Below are positions 22,931 through 31,531 of a DNA stretch of 31,899 nt, piece after piece (the stretch's first letter is position 1; the number at the start of each line of letters is the position of its first letter). Origin of the DNA: a virus; the IMG/VR virus record IMGVR_UViG_3300021425_000109, positions 1 through 31,899 of that record. The stretch is one strand, 5' to 3'. The notes under the pieces were generated by a model. The model was not told the DNA's origin and did not search any database. It saw only the letters and a list, made by a program, of their open reading frames with translations. A program made the position numbers and the translations under genes.

Positions 22931-23548
22931 TTATATAATGCTTAATTGATTAGAATTTAATTTTTTTTGATATTCTTTATAATCATCAGATCCATTCCAG
23001 TTATTCTCTCTCCACCATGATGTTATAATGTATTTTGTACCTTGAAGCACCTCATCACCTGAGTGTAATTTGTAATGATCAGGTTTACCATTGTGTAAAT
23101 TATGCCAAACAACAGCTTTATAAGCCTCAGGTTGTATTGTTCTTCTAAGATGTTTAAAACTAGTAGTACCACCTTTAAAATCATCATTTAGATACAGCAT
23201 AAAAGTGTAAGTTCTGTTACCTGATGCTAAACAGTTCATGTCATAATGCTCACCTACAAAGTAATCAGGATGCTCATTAAAGTATTGACCTTTTTCATAT
23301 CTCTGCCCTTGCAACACTTCTCCTTTATTAACTGGCACACCTAAGTATTTAGCTATTCTTTGATGTATTCTTTTAATTGTTGGATTCTTAGAATCTAATG
23401 TTGCACTATAAGATGTCCTTGCATTGTCATATTTATTGTACTGTTTGCCATTTCCTGCTACAGTTGATTTATGTGCAAACTTATCTATTAAGTATATTAG
23501 GTGATTTGCCTCTATTTTATCTATAAAATTTCTTACTTCTTTAATCAT
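22931..23548 (-). CDS. 2-oxoglutarate/Fe(II) oxygenase, prolyl 4-hydroxylase-like
   Basis: This 205-aa enzyme retains all P4H-family ligands: RYEKGQYFNEHPDYF gives H93-x-D95, YTFMLYLNDDFKGGTTSF is the core strand, and DHYKLHSGDEVLQGTKYIIT gives H162 for iron and K172 for 2-oxoglutarate. It would hydroxylate a protein (or other) substrate. The start at 23548 is preferred: it lies 7 bases after the stop of the 1557-aa tail gene, whereas an upstream ATG at 23653 would run 98 bases into that gene and add an unrelated hydrophobic leader. Its placement inside the tail operon hints at a virion substrate. Confidence 0.85.
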   Translation of the reverse strand: MIKEVRNFIDKIEANHLIYLIDKFAHKSTVAGNGKQYNKYDNARTSYSATLDSKNPTIKRIHQRIAKYLGVPVNKGEVLQGQRYEKGQYFNEHPDYFVGEHYDMNCLASGNRTYTFMLYLNDDFKGGTTSFKHLRRTIQPEAYKAVVWHNLHNGKPDHYKLHSGDEVLQGTKYIITSWWRENNWNGSDDYKEYQKKLNSNQLSII

Positions 23549-23555
23549 TCTCTTT

Positions 23556-26500
23556 TTATTGTGTTTGACAGCTATTAGTATAAGGTCCTTGTAAATTAGT
23601 TGTAGACCAGTAGTAATAATCTCCTGTAGGAGTATCAGTAAAGTATCTAGCAACTGACAATGGAGTAGTACAAGATGAATCTGTATAGATAGTAGTTGCT
23701 TGATCTATTGTATTTGCATCCATATATACAGTTCTTGTACTTACTTGATTACATAAATCAGGAGCTGTTGATGCATAGTACAATGATTGACTTCCACAAA
23801 TTGGTGTTGGTGGTGGAGTAGGAGGTGTTGGTGGTGTTGGTGCATTTTCATTACACTCAATACAGTTTTCACCTGCTGTAGTTGCTGTTGAAAATATTGT
23901 AAAATTAGTTATATCTTGTGGATTAACAGCACTTTCAACATTAGTAACCCATCTATAACAAGAATATCCTGTTGAACTTCCACTTTGTAATACCCACCAT
24001 GTAGATATTTGTTGTGTTTGACTAACAACATAAACTACTTCACCTGCTGGATCATCACAACTTATAAATTGTGCATAATATGGTCCACTTGGAGTAGGAG
24101 GTGGAGGAGGTGGAGGAGAAGTTGGACAACTTGTAAATGAAGTTGCACTCATAACTCCTGCATTAAGTCCTGATGTTACTAAACCTACAACCTCATATGT
24201 TGTACCTGCTACATCCTCAACTATATCTCCAGTTTGAAATGTGATTTGTGTGTTATCCTGTTGTGATATATATCCTGTAGTACCATCATCACACTTTTGT
24301 AGTGAATAATAGTTTACAACTGGAGGTGGTGTTGGACATCCAGTAGAACCTGTATCTGTTACAGTACCAATATTAGCTCCTGTTTCAACTTGACCTACTA
24401 CTATATAAAACACTCCATTTGAATCTTGTACTCTAGTACCATTAGGATCATTCTCTACTAGATTTGGAAGTTGCAAAGTTGTGTTTCCACTTCTATAACC
24501 ACCTTGAAGTGTACCACATTGTTTTAAAGACCAGTATACTGGACATGCTGTTAGTGTAGACTTTGTAACACTTCCAACAGTTGTACCTGATTGTGATGTA
24601 CCAATAACTTCAAAAATTTGACTAGGTGTTGCTGTTTCAAAGACATAATCTCCAACTGCTAATGTGTTTAATTGATCTGTTGTTTGAGCTGATATATAAC
24701 CACTATTGTTTGTTGAACATTGTCTCAATTCCCAATAATATGGTGCAGTAGGTGGAATAGTTGTAGGACATCCAGTTGCATTTAAACTAACTACTGATAT
24801 AATACCACCAGTATATTGTGTTGGATCTGATGTTTGACCTACAACAATATAAACAACACCATCAGGACCTTGTACTCTTGATCCATTTGTAGGATCTTCT
24901 GTCATACCTGTTAATTCAGCAGTTGTTTGTTCTGAAACAAAACCACCTTGTGAAGTAGTACATTTATATAACAACCAATAAAATGTAGTAGGAGTTACAG
25001 GTGCAGATGGACATCCTGTACTTCCTAAATCAACTAGTGCTGCTACTATAGCATTTGTGTTTGTTGTTGTGCCAATTACTGTATAAATGAAACCATTGGC
25101 ATCTTGAACTCTAGATCCATTTACACCATTAGAATCTATTGTTAATTCTATTTGATCTGTAGTTTCAGGTGATATATATCCCTCTTGATTGTTTTCACAA
25201 AGTTTTAATAAATATCTTTCAGGTTCAGGAGTTGAGCCTCCACATGTACAGCTTGACAAAGCACCTATGTTTATTGTACCTGATGTGTTACTTGTAGATG
25301 CTACATAATAACATGTTGAGTTGTATGTTCTTTCTGTTCCTGCTAAGTTAGATTGACTTGCATATCCATAATGTTGAATTGAACTTGTATTTGAACAATC
25401 ATTTAAAGTATAATAATATACAGGACAATTACATGTAGATAAACTGCTTACATCAATAGTTCCAGTTTGATTTGATGATGCTATATTGTAACATGTATTA
25501 TTATATGTTCTGCTACCAGTTAGTCCTTGAGTACCACTATATCCATAAAGTACAGTTCCTGTTCCATCACATTTTGTCAAACTATAGTAGTAAGTAGTTG
25601 GACCTGATGTACAGTTATAAGCTGTTGGAGTTACTGCTGTAACACTTACTGCTGTAACAGTTGTACCACCTACTTGTGTACTAGCTGTTGTATTACTATT
25701 TGTAACTACATATGTTACATTACTTCCATCTTCTACCTTTTGTGTAATAGCATATGTTGGATTCCCTACATCTGATGATGTTCTAAATGTTTGAAGATTG
25801 TCTGAACACCTTTTTAAACCATAATAATTAGTTGGAGGTGTAGTTGTTTGTGGACACCCTGTAAATCCTGTATCAGATACTGCTACTTGTGTGTATGTGT
25901 TTGGCACAACATTACCAACAACAATATAATATGTGCTAGATGCATCTACAACCCTCCTATTGTTTGATAAATTTAAAGTTGCAAGAGTTGCAGTTGATTC
26001 AAAATTGTTTGAATTTACACAATCTTGCAGATGCAGTACATTAGTTTGTACTGGATTACCTGTTTGACCTTCTTCTTCTCCTCCTGTATCTGTAGATGTG
26101 CTTGGAGATAAGTCTACTGTTTGATTTAATAGTTCTAAATTACTAACACCTGATAGTAAGTTTGTTGTAATACTGTTTATTTTGTATTCTTCACTATTAA
26201 TTATAATTGTGTCTGCAAGAGTAAAGTTGTGAATAAACTTTTTAGGCAGTCTTGCATCTACTTTTGTAAGTCTTTTTGATCTGTTAAATATAGATTGTAT
26301 GTAAAATCTATAGTATTTTTCAAATAATGTATCTGTAAAACCTATTGTGTTAGTAAACTCATTTATTTCTGCATTAAAATGTATGTTTTCTTTGTTTATT
26401 GTTGAATCAATACTAACAGAATTACTAGGCATCCAAAAATCAGCAATATCATTAATACCACCTGTACCTGTTTTCTGTTCTAAGAACCTTATTGTGTTTG

Positions 26501-28229
26501 ATGATTCTTGGAATATTGGAATAAATACAACAGCACTTTTAAAATATGGTTCTCTATTTTCATTTGCCATAAATCCAACCTGAACTTCTGAGTTACCTAA
26601 TTTCTCAAACTTCATATGTTCAAATGGAACTTCTACATTAAACACTTCATTGTTACTTGTTAAATCTTCATTATTATTGTACTTAACAGATCCCCAGTCT
26701 GTACCACTTAATTGTTTATGTTGTTTTGCTAATATTGAATCTGTACTTGTGTATTTAAACTGTATTTCTTCATATGGTAAAGCCTTATCAATTTGCATTG
26801 TGCTAGGATCTATGTATTCTGTAATATCTCTACTTGATCCTGAGTTGTAAAATGCTTCTAATGTTTTTACATGAATAATTCCATCTTGCTCATATGCAGT
26901 TAAATTGAACATCTTAAATAAACCTGTTAAAAAGTCTATTGTTTTAAGTGCAGGTAAATGATCTTTAATAATAAACTCTTTTGACAATGGTATTGTTACA
27001 TTATTAAGCTGATGTGTAGACTGATTACCACTTGGATCTGATGCTTGAAATGTAAAATTAGATATATCAAATGCAGTATCAGTTTCTACTTCAATAGTAT
27101 ACCCTGCTGATGAGTTGTACATGTATACTACAAATTGACCAGTTGTATTATTACCTCCTGTAAATGTTTTTTCATAAACTTCTGATGTACCTCCTCTTTT
27201 AACCCTGATTGTGAAAGTAGGATAAGCAGATGGTGTTTGAAAACTAAATGTTCCATAAAGAAATTGGTTTTGCTGTAATCCTTGAACATAGATTGCATTA
27301 AAAGTAACTATTAGTTTGTTATTTAAAGCCTGTGCTGTACTAAATCCTGAAATCTGTTTTAGTGCAATTCCCATATCCTCAAACTGTCTACCTTCTGTAT
27401 TTTGACAAAGCACATATAGGTTTTTGTAAGCCTCAGGACCATTTACTAAATCAAAGAAGTCATCACTAAATTTAATGTTAGTATATTGATTCTGTATTGC
27501 TCTTATAAGCAAATGAGCTTGAACTGCATAAGTTAAATCTTCAAAATAAAGACCATGAACATCATTTGTGGTAAATGGAGATGTTCCAGTAGGATATAAG
27601 TTACCACCTAATTCTAGGTTTTCTGTTCCATCTGCATTTTCATATGGTACTGTAATTGTAGAATCATAATAAGGTCTAGCTGAGTTAGATATTAAAGGAC
27701 AGATTACAGATTTATAATAAGTAACATTAGATCCTAAGTCATCTACAGTAATACCACTAGTTCCTCCTAATCCATCTTCATCTGTTAATAATGCTAAAAC
27801 ATCAGATGCACTATAAGTAGTGTTGAAGTTATCTAACCAGTTTAATGAGTTAATCTCATCTTCTTTAAGTGTGTCTTTTAGAGTTACTGTATTACCAAAG
27901 AAGGTTACTCTATATGATACAGGTGTGTTGTTTTTTAAATCTACTCCTTCTAATCTTAGTTTTCCTTCTTTAAATGGTATTGAGTTTAATTCAATCCTAG
28001 CATTTACTTTCTTTCTAGCATCAAAGGATGTACCTGTTCCTAGATTAAATCTGTAGTAGTGTTTAAATATCTTGTTGTTTTCTTTAGATGCAGGAAGTGT
28101 AAATGGTTTAGAGAAGTCTGTAAAGACTTTTGACACATCCTTGATGTCTTGTATTGTTTGTGTTAAACTTACACTTTCATCATCAAATAACTCAACTCTT
28201 TGATTATCTATATATAATTGATACTTCAT
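23556..28229 (-). CDS. Giant tail-tip / host-recognition protein with tandem Cys modules
   Basis: In this 1557-aa protein, residues 1 to about 700 form a baseplate-type domain seen in flavobacterial phages: YQLYIDNQRVELFDDESVSL, VSKVFTDFSKPFTLPASKEN, FKEGKLRLEGVDLKN, and a region ending TLADTIIINSEEYKINSI. After that, about ten repeated modules of 50-80 residues begin with YY-x-L-x-x-C and end near TGCP, separated by Pro/Thr linkers (PPPPPPPTPSGP, APTPPTPPTPPPTP). The last module (LYYASTAPDLCNQVSTRT onward) has another fibre-like fold. It is probably the receptor-contacting tip, followed by the hydroxylase gene. Confidence 0.75.
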   Translation of the reverse strand: MKYQLYIDNQRVELFDDESVSLTQTIQDIKDVSKVFTDFSKPFTLPASKENNKIFKHYYRFNLGTGTSFDARKKVNARIELNSIPFKEGKLRLEGVDLKNNTPVSYRVTFFGNTVTLKDTLKEDEINSLNWLDNFNTTYSASDVLALLTDEDGLGGTSGITVDDLGSNVTYYKSVICPLISNSARPYYDSTITVPYENADGTENLELGGNLYPTGTSPFTTNDVHGLYFEDLTYAVQAHLLIRAIQNQYTNIKFSDDFFDLVNGPEAYKNLYVLCQNTEGRQFEDMGIALKQISGFSTAQALNNKLIVTFNAIYVQGLQQNQFLYGTFSFQTPSAYPTFTIRVKRGGTSEVYEKTFTGGNNTTGQFVVYMYNSSAGYTIEVETDTAFDISNFTFQASDPSGNQSTHQLNNVTIPLSKEFIIKDHLPALKTIDFLTGLFKMFNLTAYEQDGIIHVKTLEAFYNSGSSRDITEYIDPSTMQIDKALPYEEIQFKYTSTDSILAKQHKQLSGTDWGSVKYNNNEDLTSNNEVFNVEVPFEHMKFEKLGNSEVQVGFMANENREPYFKSAVVFIPIFQESSNTIRFLEQKTGTGGINDIADFWMPSNSVSIDSTINKENIHFNAEINEFTNTIGFTDTLFEKYYRFYIQSIFNRSKRLTKVDARLPKKFIHNFTLADTIIINSEEYKINSITTNLLSGVSNLELLNQTVDLSPSTSTDTGGEEEGQTGNPVQTNVLHLQDCVNSNNFESTATLATLNLSNNRRVVDASSTYYIVVGNVVPNTYTQVAVSDTGFTGCPQTTTPPTNYYGLKRCSDNLQTFRTSSDVGNPTYAITQKVEDGSNVTYVVTNSNTTASTQVGGTTVTAVSVTAVTPTAYNCTSGPTTYYYSLTKCDGTGTVLYGYSGTQGLTGSRTYNNTCYNIASSNQTGTIDVSSLSTCNCPVYYYTLNDCSNTSSIQHYGYASQSNLAGTERTYNSTCYYVASTSNTSGTINIGALSSCTCGGSTPEPERYLLKLCENNQEGYISPETTDQIELTIDSNGVNGSRVQDANGFIYTVIGTTTNTNAIVAALVDLGSTGCPSAPVTPTTFYWLLYKCTTSQGGFVSEQTTAELTGMTEDPTNGSRVQGPDGVVYIVVGQTSDPTQYTGGIISVVSLNATGCPTTIPPTAPYYWELRQCSTNNSGYISAQTTDQLNTLAVGDYVFETATPSQIFEVIGTSQSGTTVGSVTKSTLTACPVYWSLKQCGTLQGGYRSGNTTLQLPNLVENDPNGTRVQDSNGVFYIVVGQVETGANIGTVTDTGSTGCPTPPPVVNYYSLQKCDDGTTGYISQQDNTQITFQTGDIVEDVAGTTYEVVGLVTSGLNAGVMSATSFTSCPTSPPPPPPPTPSGPYYAQFISCDDPAGEVVYVVSQTQQISTWWVLQSGSSTGYSCYRWVTNVESAVNPQDITNFTIFSTATTAGENCIECNENAPTPPTPPTPPPTPICGSQSLYYASTAPDLCNQVSTRTVYMDANTIDQATTIYTDSSCTTPLSVARYFTDTPTGDYYYWSTTNLQGPYTNSCQTQ
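23559..26042 (-). repeat. Tandem two-cysteine module array (protein-level repeats)
   Basis: Within the giant tail protein, residues about 729-1557 contain repeated units whose openings are LHLQDC, YYGLKRC, YYYSLTKC, YYYTLNDC, YLLKLC, YWLLYKC, YYWELRQC, YWSLKQC, YYSLQKC and YYAQFISC. Most have a second Cys at or near the end (TGCP, TACP, TSCP, CNC). Many include GSRVQD or GTRVQD and YIVVGQ strands. Spacing is about 50-80 residues. The DNA copies are diverged, so the array is ancient or under diversifying selection. Confidence 0.85.
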
Positions 28230-29197
28230 TATCTAACATTATTTACTACATCATATGCAAACTCAAAATCTAATGAATAATTGACTAATCTGTCATTGAT
28301 CCTAGTTTTCTTCTCAAGTGAACTAGAAATCACATTAACAGGATATACTGTTTGTCCTATCTCTGCCCATACCTTTTCTGATAACATCATTTGTTGAATA
28401 GCTTGGAACTGTCCTTCATCTACATACCCAGTATTCATTGTTATTTTTTGACTAGCTTGTTTATTGTATTGATATTTTTGATGCTCAAATGTAGAATAAC
28501 TAGATCCTGAAATTAATGTTGATTTATAGCTTTCTTGACTTACATTGAGTGATTGTATATTTTTCTTATTAAAGTAAAACTCTTGTAATGCTCCAAATTT
28601 GTTTACAAAGATAACTCTTAGAATATTGTAGATTGGTTCACATATCCTTCTTATTGTAATTGTAATACCTCCTACTGTTACTGTTTGTTTATCTAAGACT
28701 GTATCTGCTACTGTTGAATATGCTACACCATTAGATGATTCATAAGGTACATAAGCATCACCAGTTTCAGGTAAATACATTGTAGTGTTAGTTTGTAATA
28801 ATTGACCTGATGTTATTGCCTTATTTGTACCTTCTTTAAATTCTGAATATGCATCAAAACCATAAATTATATGAGATACTGTTTGATTTGCACTTTGTGG
28901 TGTTACTGCTCTTACCTCTTTAGTTCCTGTAAAAAACTCTATAGTTATGTTAGCTGTTACAACAAGACTGTTTAGTGTTGATGATCCATATGGTCTTACT
29001 CCATCCCATGTTACTTCTAAAAAGTCTCTTATTAATTCTGATACTTCAAAGATAACATTATTACCACTTGTGTTTTTTGTTATTACATATTGATCTACAT
29101 TATTAATCTGAATAGTTATATCTGCTGATCCTGATGTTGCAGAGGATGTTTCATTTATAAAAAAAGGTGATCTAAGTCTTGCTAAATAATTTGCCAT
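28229..29197 (-). CDS. Tail-tip associated structural protein, 322 aa
   Basis: This beta-rich protein starts ANYLARLRSPFFINETSS and contains ITIRRICEPIYNILRVIFVN and KFGALQEFYFNKKN, a block recurring in tail proteins of flavobacterial phages, then YKYNKQASQKIT-like and DEGQFQAIQQMMLSEKVW segments. It directly precedes the giant tip gene (one-base overlap) and follows the gp10-like tail completion gene, so it probably forms the distal tail or baseplate ring. No enzyme motif is present. Confidence 0.65.
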   Translation of the reverse strand: MANYLARLRSPFFINETSSATSGSADITIQINNVDQYVITKNTSGNNVIFEVSELIRDFLEVTWDGVRPYGSSTLNSLVVTANITIEFFTGTKEVRAVTPQSANQTVSHIIYGFDAYSEFKEGTNKAITSGQLLQTNTTMYLPETGDAYVPYESSNGVAYSTVADTVLDKQTVTVGGITITIRRICEPIYNILRVIFVNKFGALQEFYFNKKNIQSLNVSQESYKSTLISGSSYSTFEHQKYQYNKQASQKITMNTGYVDEGQFQAIQQMMLSEKVWAEIGQTVYPVNVISSSLEKKTRINDRLVNYSLDFEFAYDVVNNVR

Positions 29198-29718
29198 TAT
29201 GTTGTTGTAAATTTTAAAAAGTTGTCAATGTCTAATTCATACTTGTCTATAAATTCTTTTGGTAGCTTTTTGTAAGCTGCTTCAAATGCATCTGTAAAGA
29301 AGTAAGTAGGTTCTAAACCTTTCATAAAGATAGATCTAGCAATTAGAAATGTAAGTGATTGTCTTTTTACAAATCTACCTCTTTGGTCTCTTATCCCTTT
29401 TAATCCTTTTTTAACTACCCATTTATCTAATGATTTAGGAGGTGGCATTTTATTAGTATACCTATATGTAGGTAAACCTGCTTTTCTTTTACCATACTTT
29501 GTTTTCTTTCCATCTACACCTGCATCTACATAAGCTCCATATGGCTCCATTTCAAATGTCATTTCAAAAGAATTTGGATTTACTTTAGCTTCTCCTTTTA
29601 CTGATCTTTGCAGTTTACCTGATGCTTTCTTTTTTCTAAGATTAGATTTTGCTGCTCTTACAACATCATCAACAAAGTCATTCAATACCTTTTGTGTTTC
29701 TTTAAAAGTCATTAGCAA
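29197..29718 (-). CDS. Tail completion protein, HK97 gp10-like
   Basis: This 173-aa basic protein has an N-terminal helix (FVDDVVRAAKSNLRKKKASG), then EMEPYGAYVDAGVDGKKT, the recognisable core of HK97 gp10-like head-tail/tail completion proteins, a Lys-rich loop (KYGKRKAGLPTYRYTNK), and C-terminal helices (RSIFMKGLEPTYFFTDAFEA). It overlaps the following terminator-like gene by 7 bases. The pair likely cap and close the tail at the head interface. Confidence 0.7.
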   Translation of the reverse strand: MLMTFKETQKVLNDFVDDVVRAAKSNLRKKKASGKLQRSVKGEAKVNPNSFEMTFEMEPYGAYVDAGVDGKKTKYGKRKAGLPTYRYTNKMPPPKSLDKWVVKKGLKGIRDQRGRFVKRQSLTFLIARSIFMKGLEPTYFFTDAFEAAYKKLPKEFIDKYELDIDNFLKFTTT

Positions 29719-30185
29719 TAATCTAAGTCATTAAATATTTCTACTGTAAATGTTGTTGCCCATCCTGCTAGTACATTCTCAAATCTATCAAAGAAAGGTT
29801 CACATGTTGCATCTCCTACAAGTTGATAACCATCTTCATAAAGCTGTCCTTTTCTAAGTCTAGTAACTAGTCTGTTAGAAACTGCTAATTGTGTGTTTAG
29901 AATATCATGAGTATTATTGTTTCCTAAAAACAAGTCATCAACATATTCCTTTGTAGTGTCTATCTGATCCATTGTTAGAATAGTAAAACTAAACTGCATT
30001 GTTTTTTCTGCATGTGTTACACTATCTACTATCATGTGTGCAAGAGGAAACATAGTCTGTTTCTGTAAATCAATATCTGACAAATCACCAAATGTCATTG
30101 TCTTTATACTTTGATTATTTATCAGTTCATTTTTAACTGCATCAACTACTAAATAAAACCCTCTCTGTGTATTACTTGTTGCCAT
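29712..30185 (-). CDS. Putative tail terminator protein
   Basis: This 157-aa alpha/beta protein contains FYLVVDAVKNELINNQSI, PLAHMIVDSVTHAEKTMQFS, LTMDQIDTTKEYVDD and a C-terminal TFTVEIFNDLDYC. The size, fold pattern and position next to the gp10-like gene fit a tail terminator, although sequence similarity in this family is low. Its ATG lies inside the end of a small upstream ORF (overlap 14 bases). Confidence 0.5.
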   Translation of the reverse strand: MATSNTQRGFYLVVDAVKNELINNQSIKTMTFGDLSDIDLQKQTMFPLAHMIVDSVTHAEKTMQFSFTILTMDQIDTTKEYVDDLFLGNNNTHDILNTQLAVSNRLVTRLRKGQLYEDGYQLVGDATCEPFFDRFENVLAGWATTFTVEIFNDLDYC

Positions 30186-30246
30186 ACTTTCTTTTTATTC
30201 TCTGATTCTCTAATGTTTGTTTTTCATTTACAAATTCTAAATACAT
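30172..30246 (-). CDS. Mini-ORF between tail genes, 24 aa (tentative)
   Basis: An ATG at 30246 overlaps the TGA of the 223-aa gene (TGATG) and gives a charged 24-residue peptide (YLEFVNEKQTLENQRIKRK, then YGNK), stopping inside the start of the terminator-like gene. It is exactly packed and helical, so it may be a real coupling peptide or small assembly factor. It is too short for firm assignment. Confidence 0.45.
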   Translation of the reverse strand: MYLEFVNEKQTLENQRIKRKYGNK

Positions 30247-30917
30247 CAATACTTTATGGATCCCAAGTTTGGTGATATGTTCAAATCTTTCAAGATTCCC
30301 CTGACTTGCTGTAAAAACTGATGTGTACCAACCCCATTTTCTATTGAACCCTCCTTCAGAGGTGTATGCTCCTTCAGAACTCCCCTCTGCAAATAATCCA
30401 TCATAGTTTGTGATAACTCTTTCCCTAAATTCAATAAAAAAAAAACTGCACCTAATGCATAAGCAAGAGGCATCTCTTTCATAGTGTCATCAACTATAGC
30501 TTTATATTCTGTTATATTGTATCTACCTCTTACATTTATATCAACAGGTCTGTATAGGACTTGCATAGCTTTATGCATCTGATCCCAGTCTGATAGATAT
30601 GTGTCTAGGTCTATAAACTCTCCAAATGATATTTCATCTAGATTAGGTATAAAACCATAATTAGTACCATTTAATGTAATCTGTTTCTGTAGTTTCTGAT
30701 CTTCTTCAAACATTACTCCTAGATCTGTAACTATTTCATTTACATCTCTCCATCTCATTTTCATAACATAGTCTAGCCTAGTGTTACAAAATATCTCAAT
30801 CATCTTTTGAGCAATAAAGGTTTCATCCTCATTTTCCTTCTGCATTTTTAAATACTTCTGATATTGCCCTAGTGTGATTTCTCTAAGGTTTTCAGGTATT
30901 TTTAGTGTTACTTCCAT
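30246..30917 (-). CDS. Tail assembly chaperone-like protein
   Basis: This 223-aa helical protein begins EVTLKIPENLREITLGQYQK and contains YGFIPNLDEISFGEFIDLDT, the WDQMHKAMQVLYRPVDI block and MPLAYALGAVFFLLNLGKEL. I recall this arrangement from tail-region proteins of Bacteroidota phages, thought to act as tail assembly chaperones. It is the first leftward gene, 92 bases from the divergent rightward operon, so it likely heads the long virion transcript. No frameshift extension was found. Confidence 0.55.
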   Translation of the reverse strand: MEVTLKIPENLREITLGQYQKYLKMQKENEDETFIAQKMIEIFCNTRLDYVMKMRWRDVNEIVTDLGVMFEEDQKLQKQITLNGTNYGFIPNLDEISFGEFIDLDTYLSDWDQMHKAMQVLYRPVDINVRGRYNITEYKAIVDDTMKEMPLAYALGAVFFLLNLGKELSQTMMDYLQRGVLKEHTPLKEGSIENGVGTHQFLQQVRGILKDLNISPNLGSIKY

Positions 30918-30968
30918 ACCTATATAATACTAGATTTGAAAAAATTTAAAAAAAAGTTATTAAAAAAC

Positions 30969-30999
30969 TTGCATAGTATTATAATAATGTATAATATTG
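30969..30999 (+). promoter_or_regulatory. Candidate promoter for the rightward small-gene operon
   Basis: TTG at 30969-30971 and TAATATTG at 30992-30999 are separated by 20 bases, close to the Bacteroidota pattern TTG-N17-23-TAnnTTTG with one mismatch in the -7 box. Transcription would start only a few bases before the first ATG (31010), which would favour the second in-frame ATG at 31022 as the true start. Another full TAnnTTTG match (TAGATTTG) lies at 30931-30938 but lacks a -33 TTG. Confidence 0.3.
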
Positions 31000-31007
31000 T
31001 AGTATAA

Positions 31008-31028
31008 ATATGAAAAACACTATGAAAA
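31008..31028 (+). repeat. Direct repeat copy 1 (start region of 82-aa gene)
   Basis: A 21-base sequence starting ATATGAAAAACACTATGAAA spans the start of the 82-aa gene and is repeated exactly at 31261-31281 at the start of the next gene. It encodes MKNTMK with two possible starts. Confidence 0.9.
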
Positions 31029-31258
31029 ACAAGACAAAAACAAGATACAGAGTTTACTCCTTAGGACAAGGAATAAAAGAATCTAATGATTATTTTACAT
31101 CTCTTGCAGATGCTAAAAAGTTCATGAAATCTCATTATAACTTTATGATTGAAATGAGTGCAAGTTTATTTACTCTTTCTAAAGAGGAAAGTGATAATGA
31201 TTTTGAGGACATTGATACAACTGGAATTAACACAAGAACAACAATAATTAATTTATAA
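31010..31258 (+). CDS. Hypothetical protein, 82 aa (rightward operon)
   Basis: This is the first gene of the only plus-strand operon. The protein starts MKNTMKNKTKTRYRVYSLGQ, is basic at the front, has DAKKFMKSHYNFMIEMSASL in the middle and an acidic Asp/Glu and Thr-rich tail. No family or DNA-binding motif is evident. Either ATG (31010 or 31022) could be used. Opposite orientation to all virion genes suggests separate timing, perhaps early host take-over or regulation; that is inference. Confidence 0.6.
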   Translation: MKNTMKNKTKTRYRVYSLGQGIKESNDYFTSLADAKKFMKSHYNFMIEMSASLFTLSKEESDNDFEDIDTTGINTRTTIINL

Positions 31259-31260
31259 TA

Positions 31261-31281
31261 ATATGAAAAACACTATGAAAA
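31261..31281 (+). repeat. Direct repeat copy 2 (start region of 83-aa gene)
   Basis: This is identical over 21 bases to 31008-31028. It again covers the ATG AAA AAC ACT ATG AAA start region, so the two genes share a translation-initiation cassette although the proteins diverge right after it. Confidence 0.9.
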
Positions 31282-31514
31282 CAATATATAATATAAACAT
31301 AAGTAAAAATAAAAATGGCACAAGTTATTCTATTACTTGTCCTGAATTAAGAATTGGTGTAACAATGCATCACCATAATTTAGAATCTTATTTAAAAGAA
31401 TTAAAAAAATCTATAAGAATAAGTTTAAGAGATTGTGAATATAAAGCTATCTTTTCAAGTTATATAGATTTCTTTGGATATAAAAGAAATTCTTTTAGTA
31501 TGACTAATAAATAA
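31263..31514 (+). CDS. Hypothetical protein, 83 aa (rightward operon)
   Basis: This is the second plus-strand gene, 4 bases after the first. The protein is basic with a beta-like N-terminal half (YNINISKNKNGTSYSITCPE, LRIGVTMHHHN) followed by a helix (LESYLKELKKSIRISLRD). The strand-strand-helix order is loosely like small HicB-type or partner domains, but similarity is too weak to name. The in-frame ATG at 31275 is an alternative start. Function unknown. Confidence 0.6.
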   Translation: MKNTMKTIYNINISKNKNGTSYSITCPELRIGVTMHHHNLESYLKELKKSIRISLRDCEYKAIFSSYIDFFGYKRNSFSMTNK

Positions 31515-31531
31515 AACAAACATTTAATATA

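Noticed and set aside
23549-23653. Upstream start for the oxygenase gene at 23653
   Set aside because: It would add 35 hydrophobic residues encoded inside the end of the giant tail gene. The ATG at 23548 lies just after that gene's stop and gives the normal family N-terminus.
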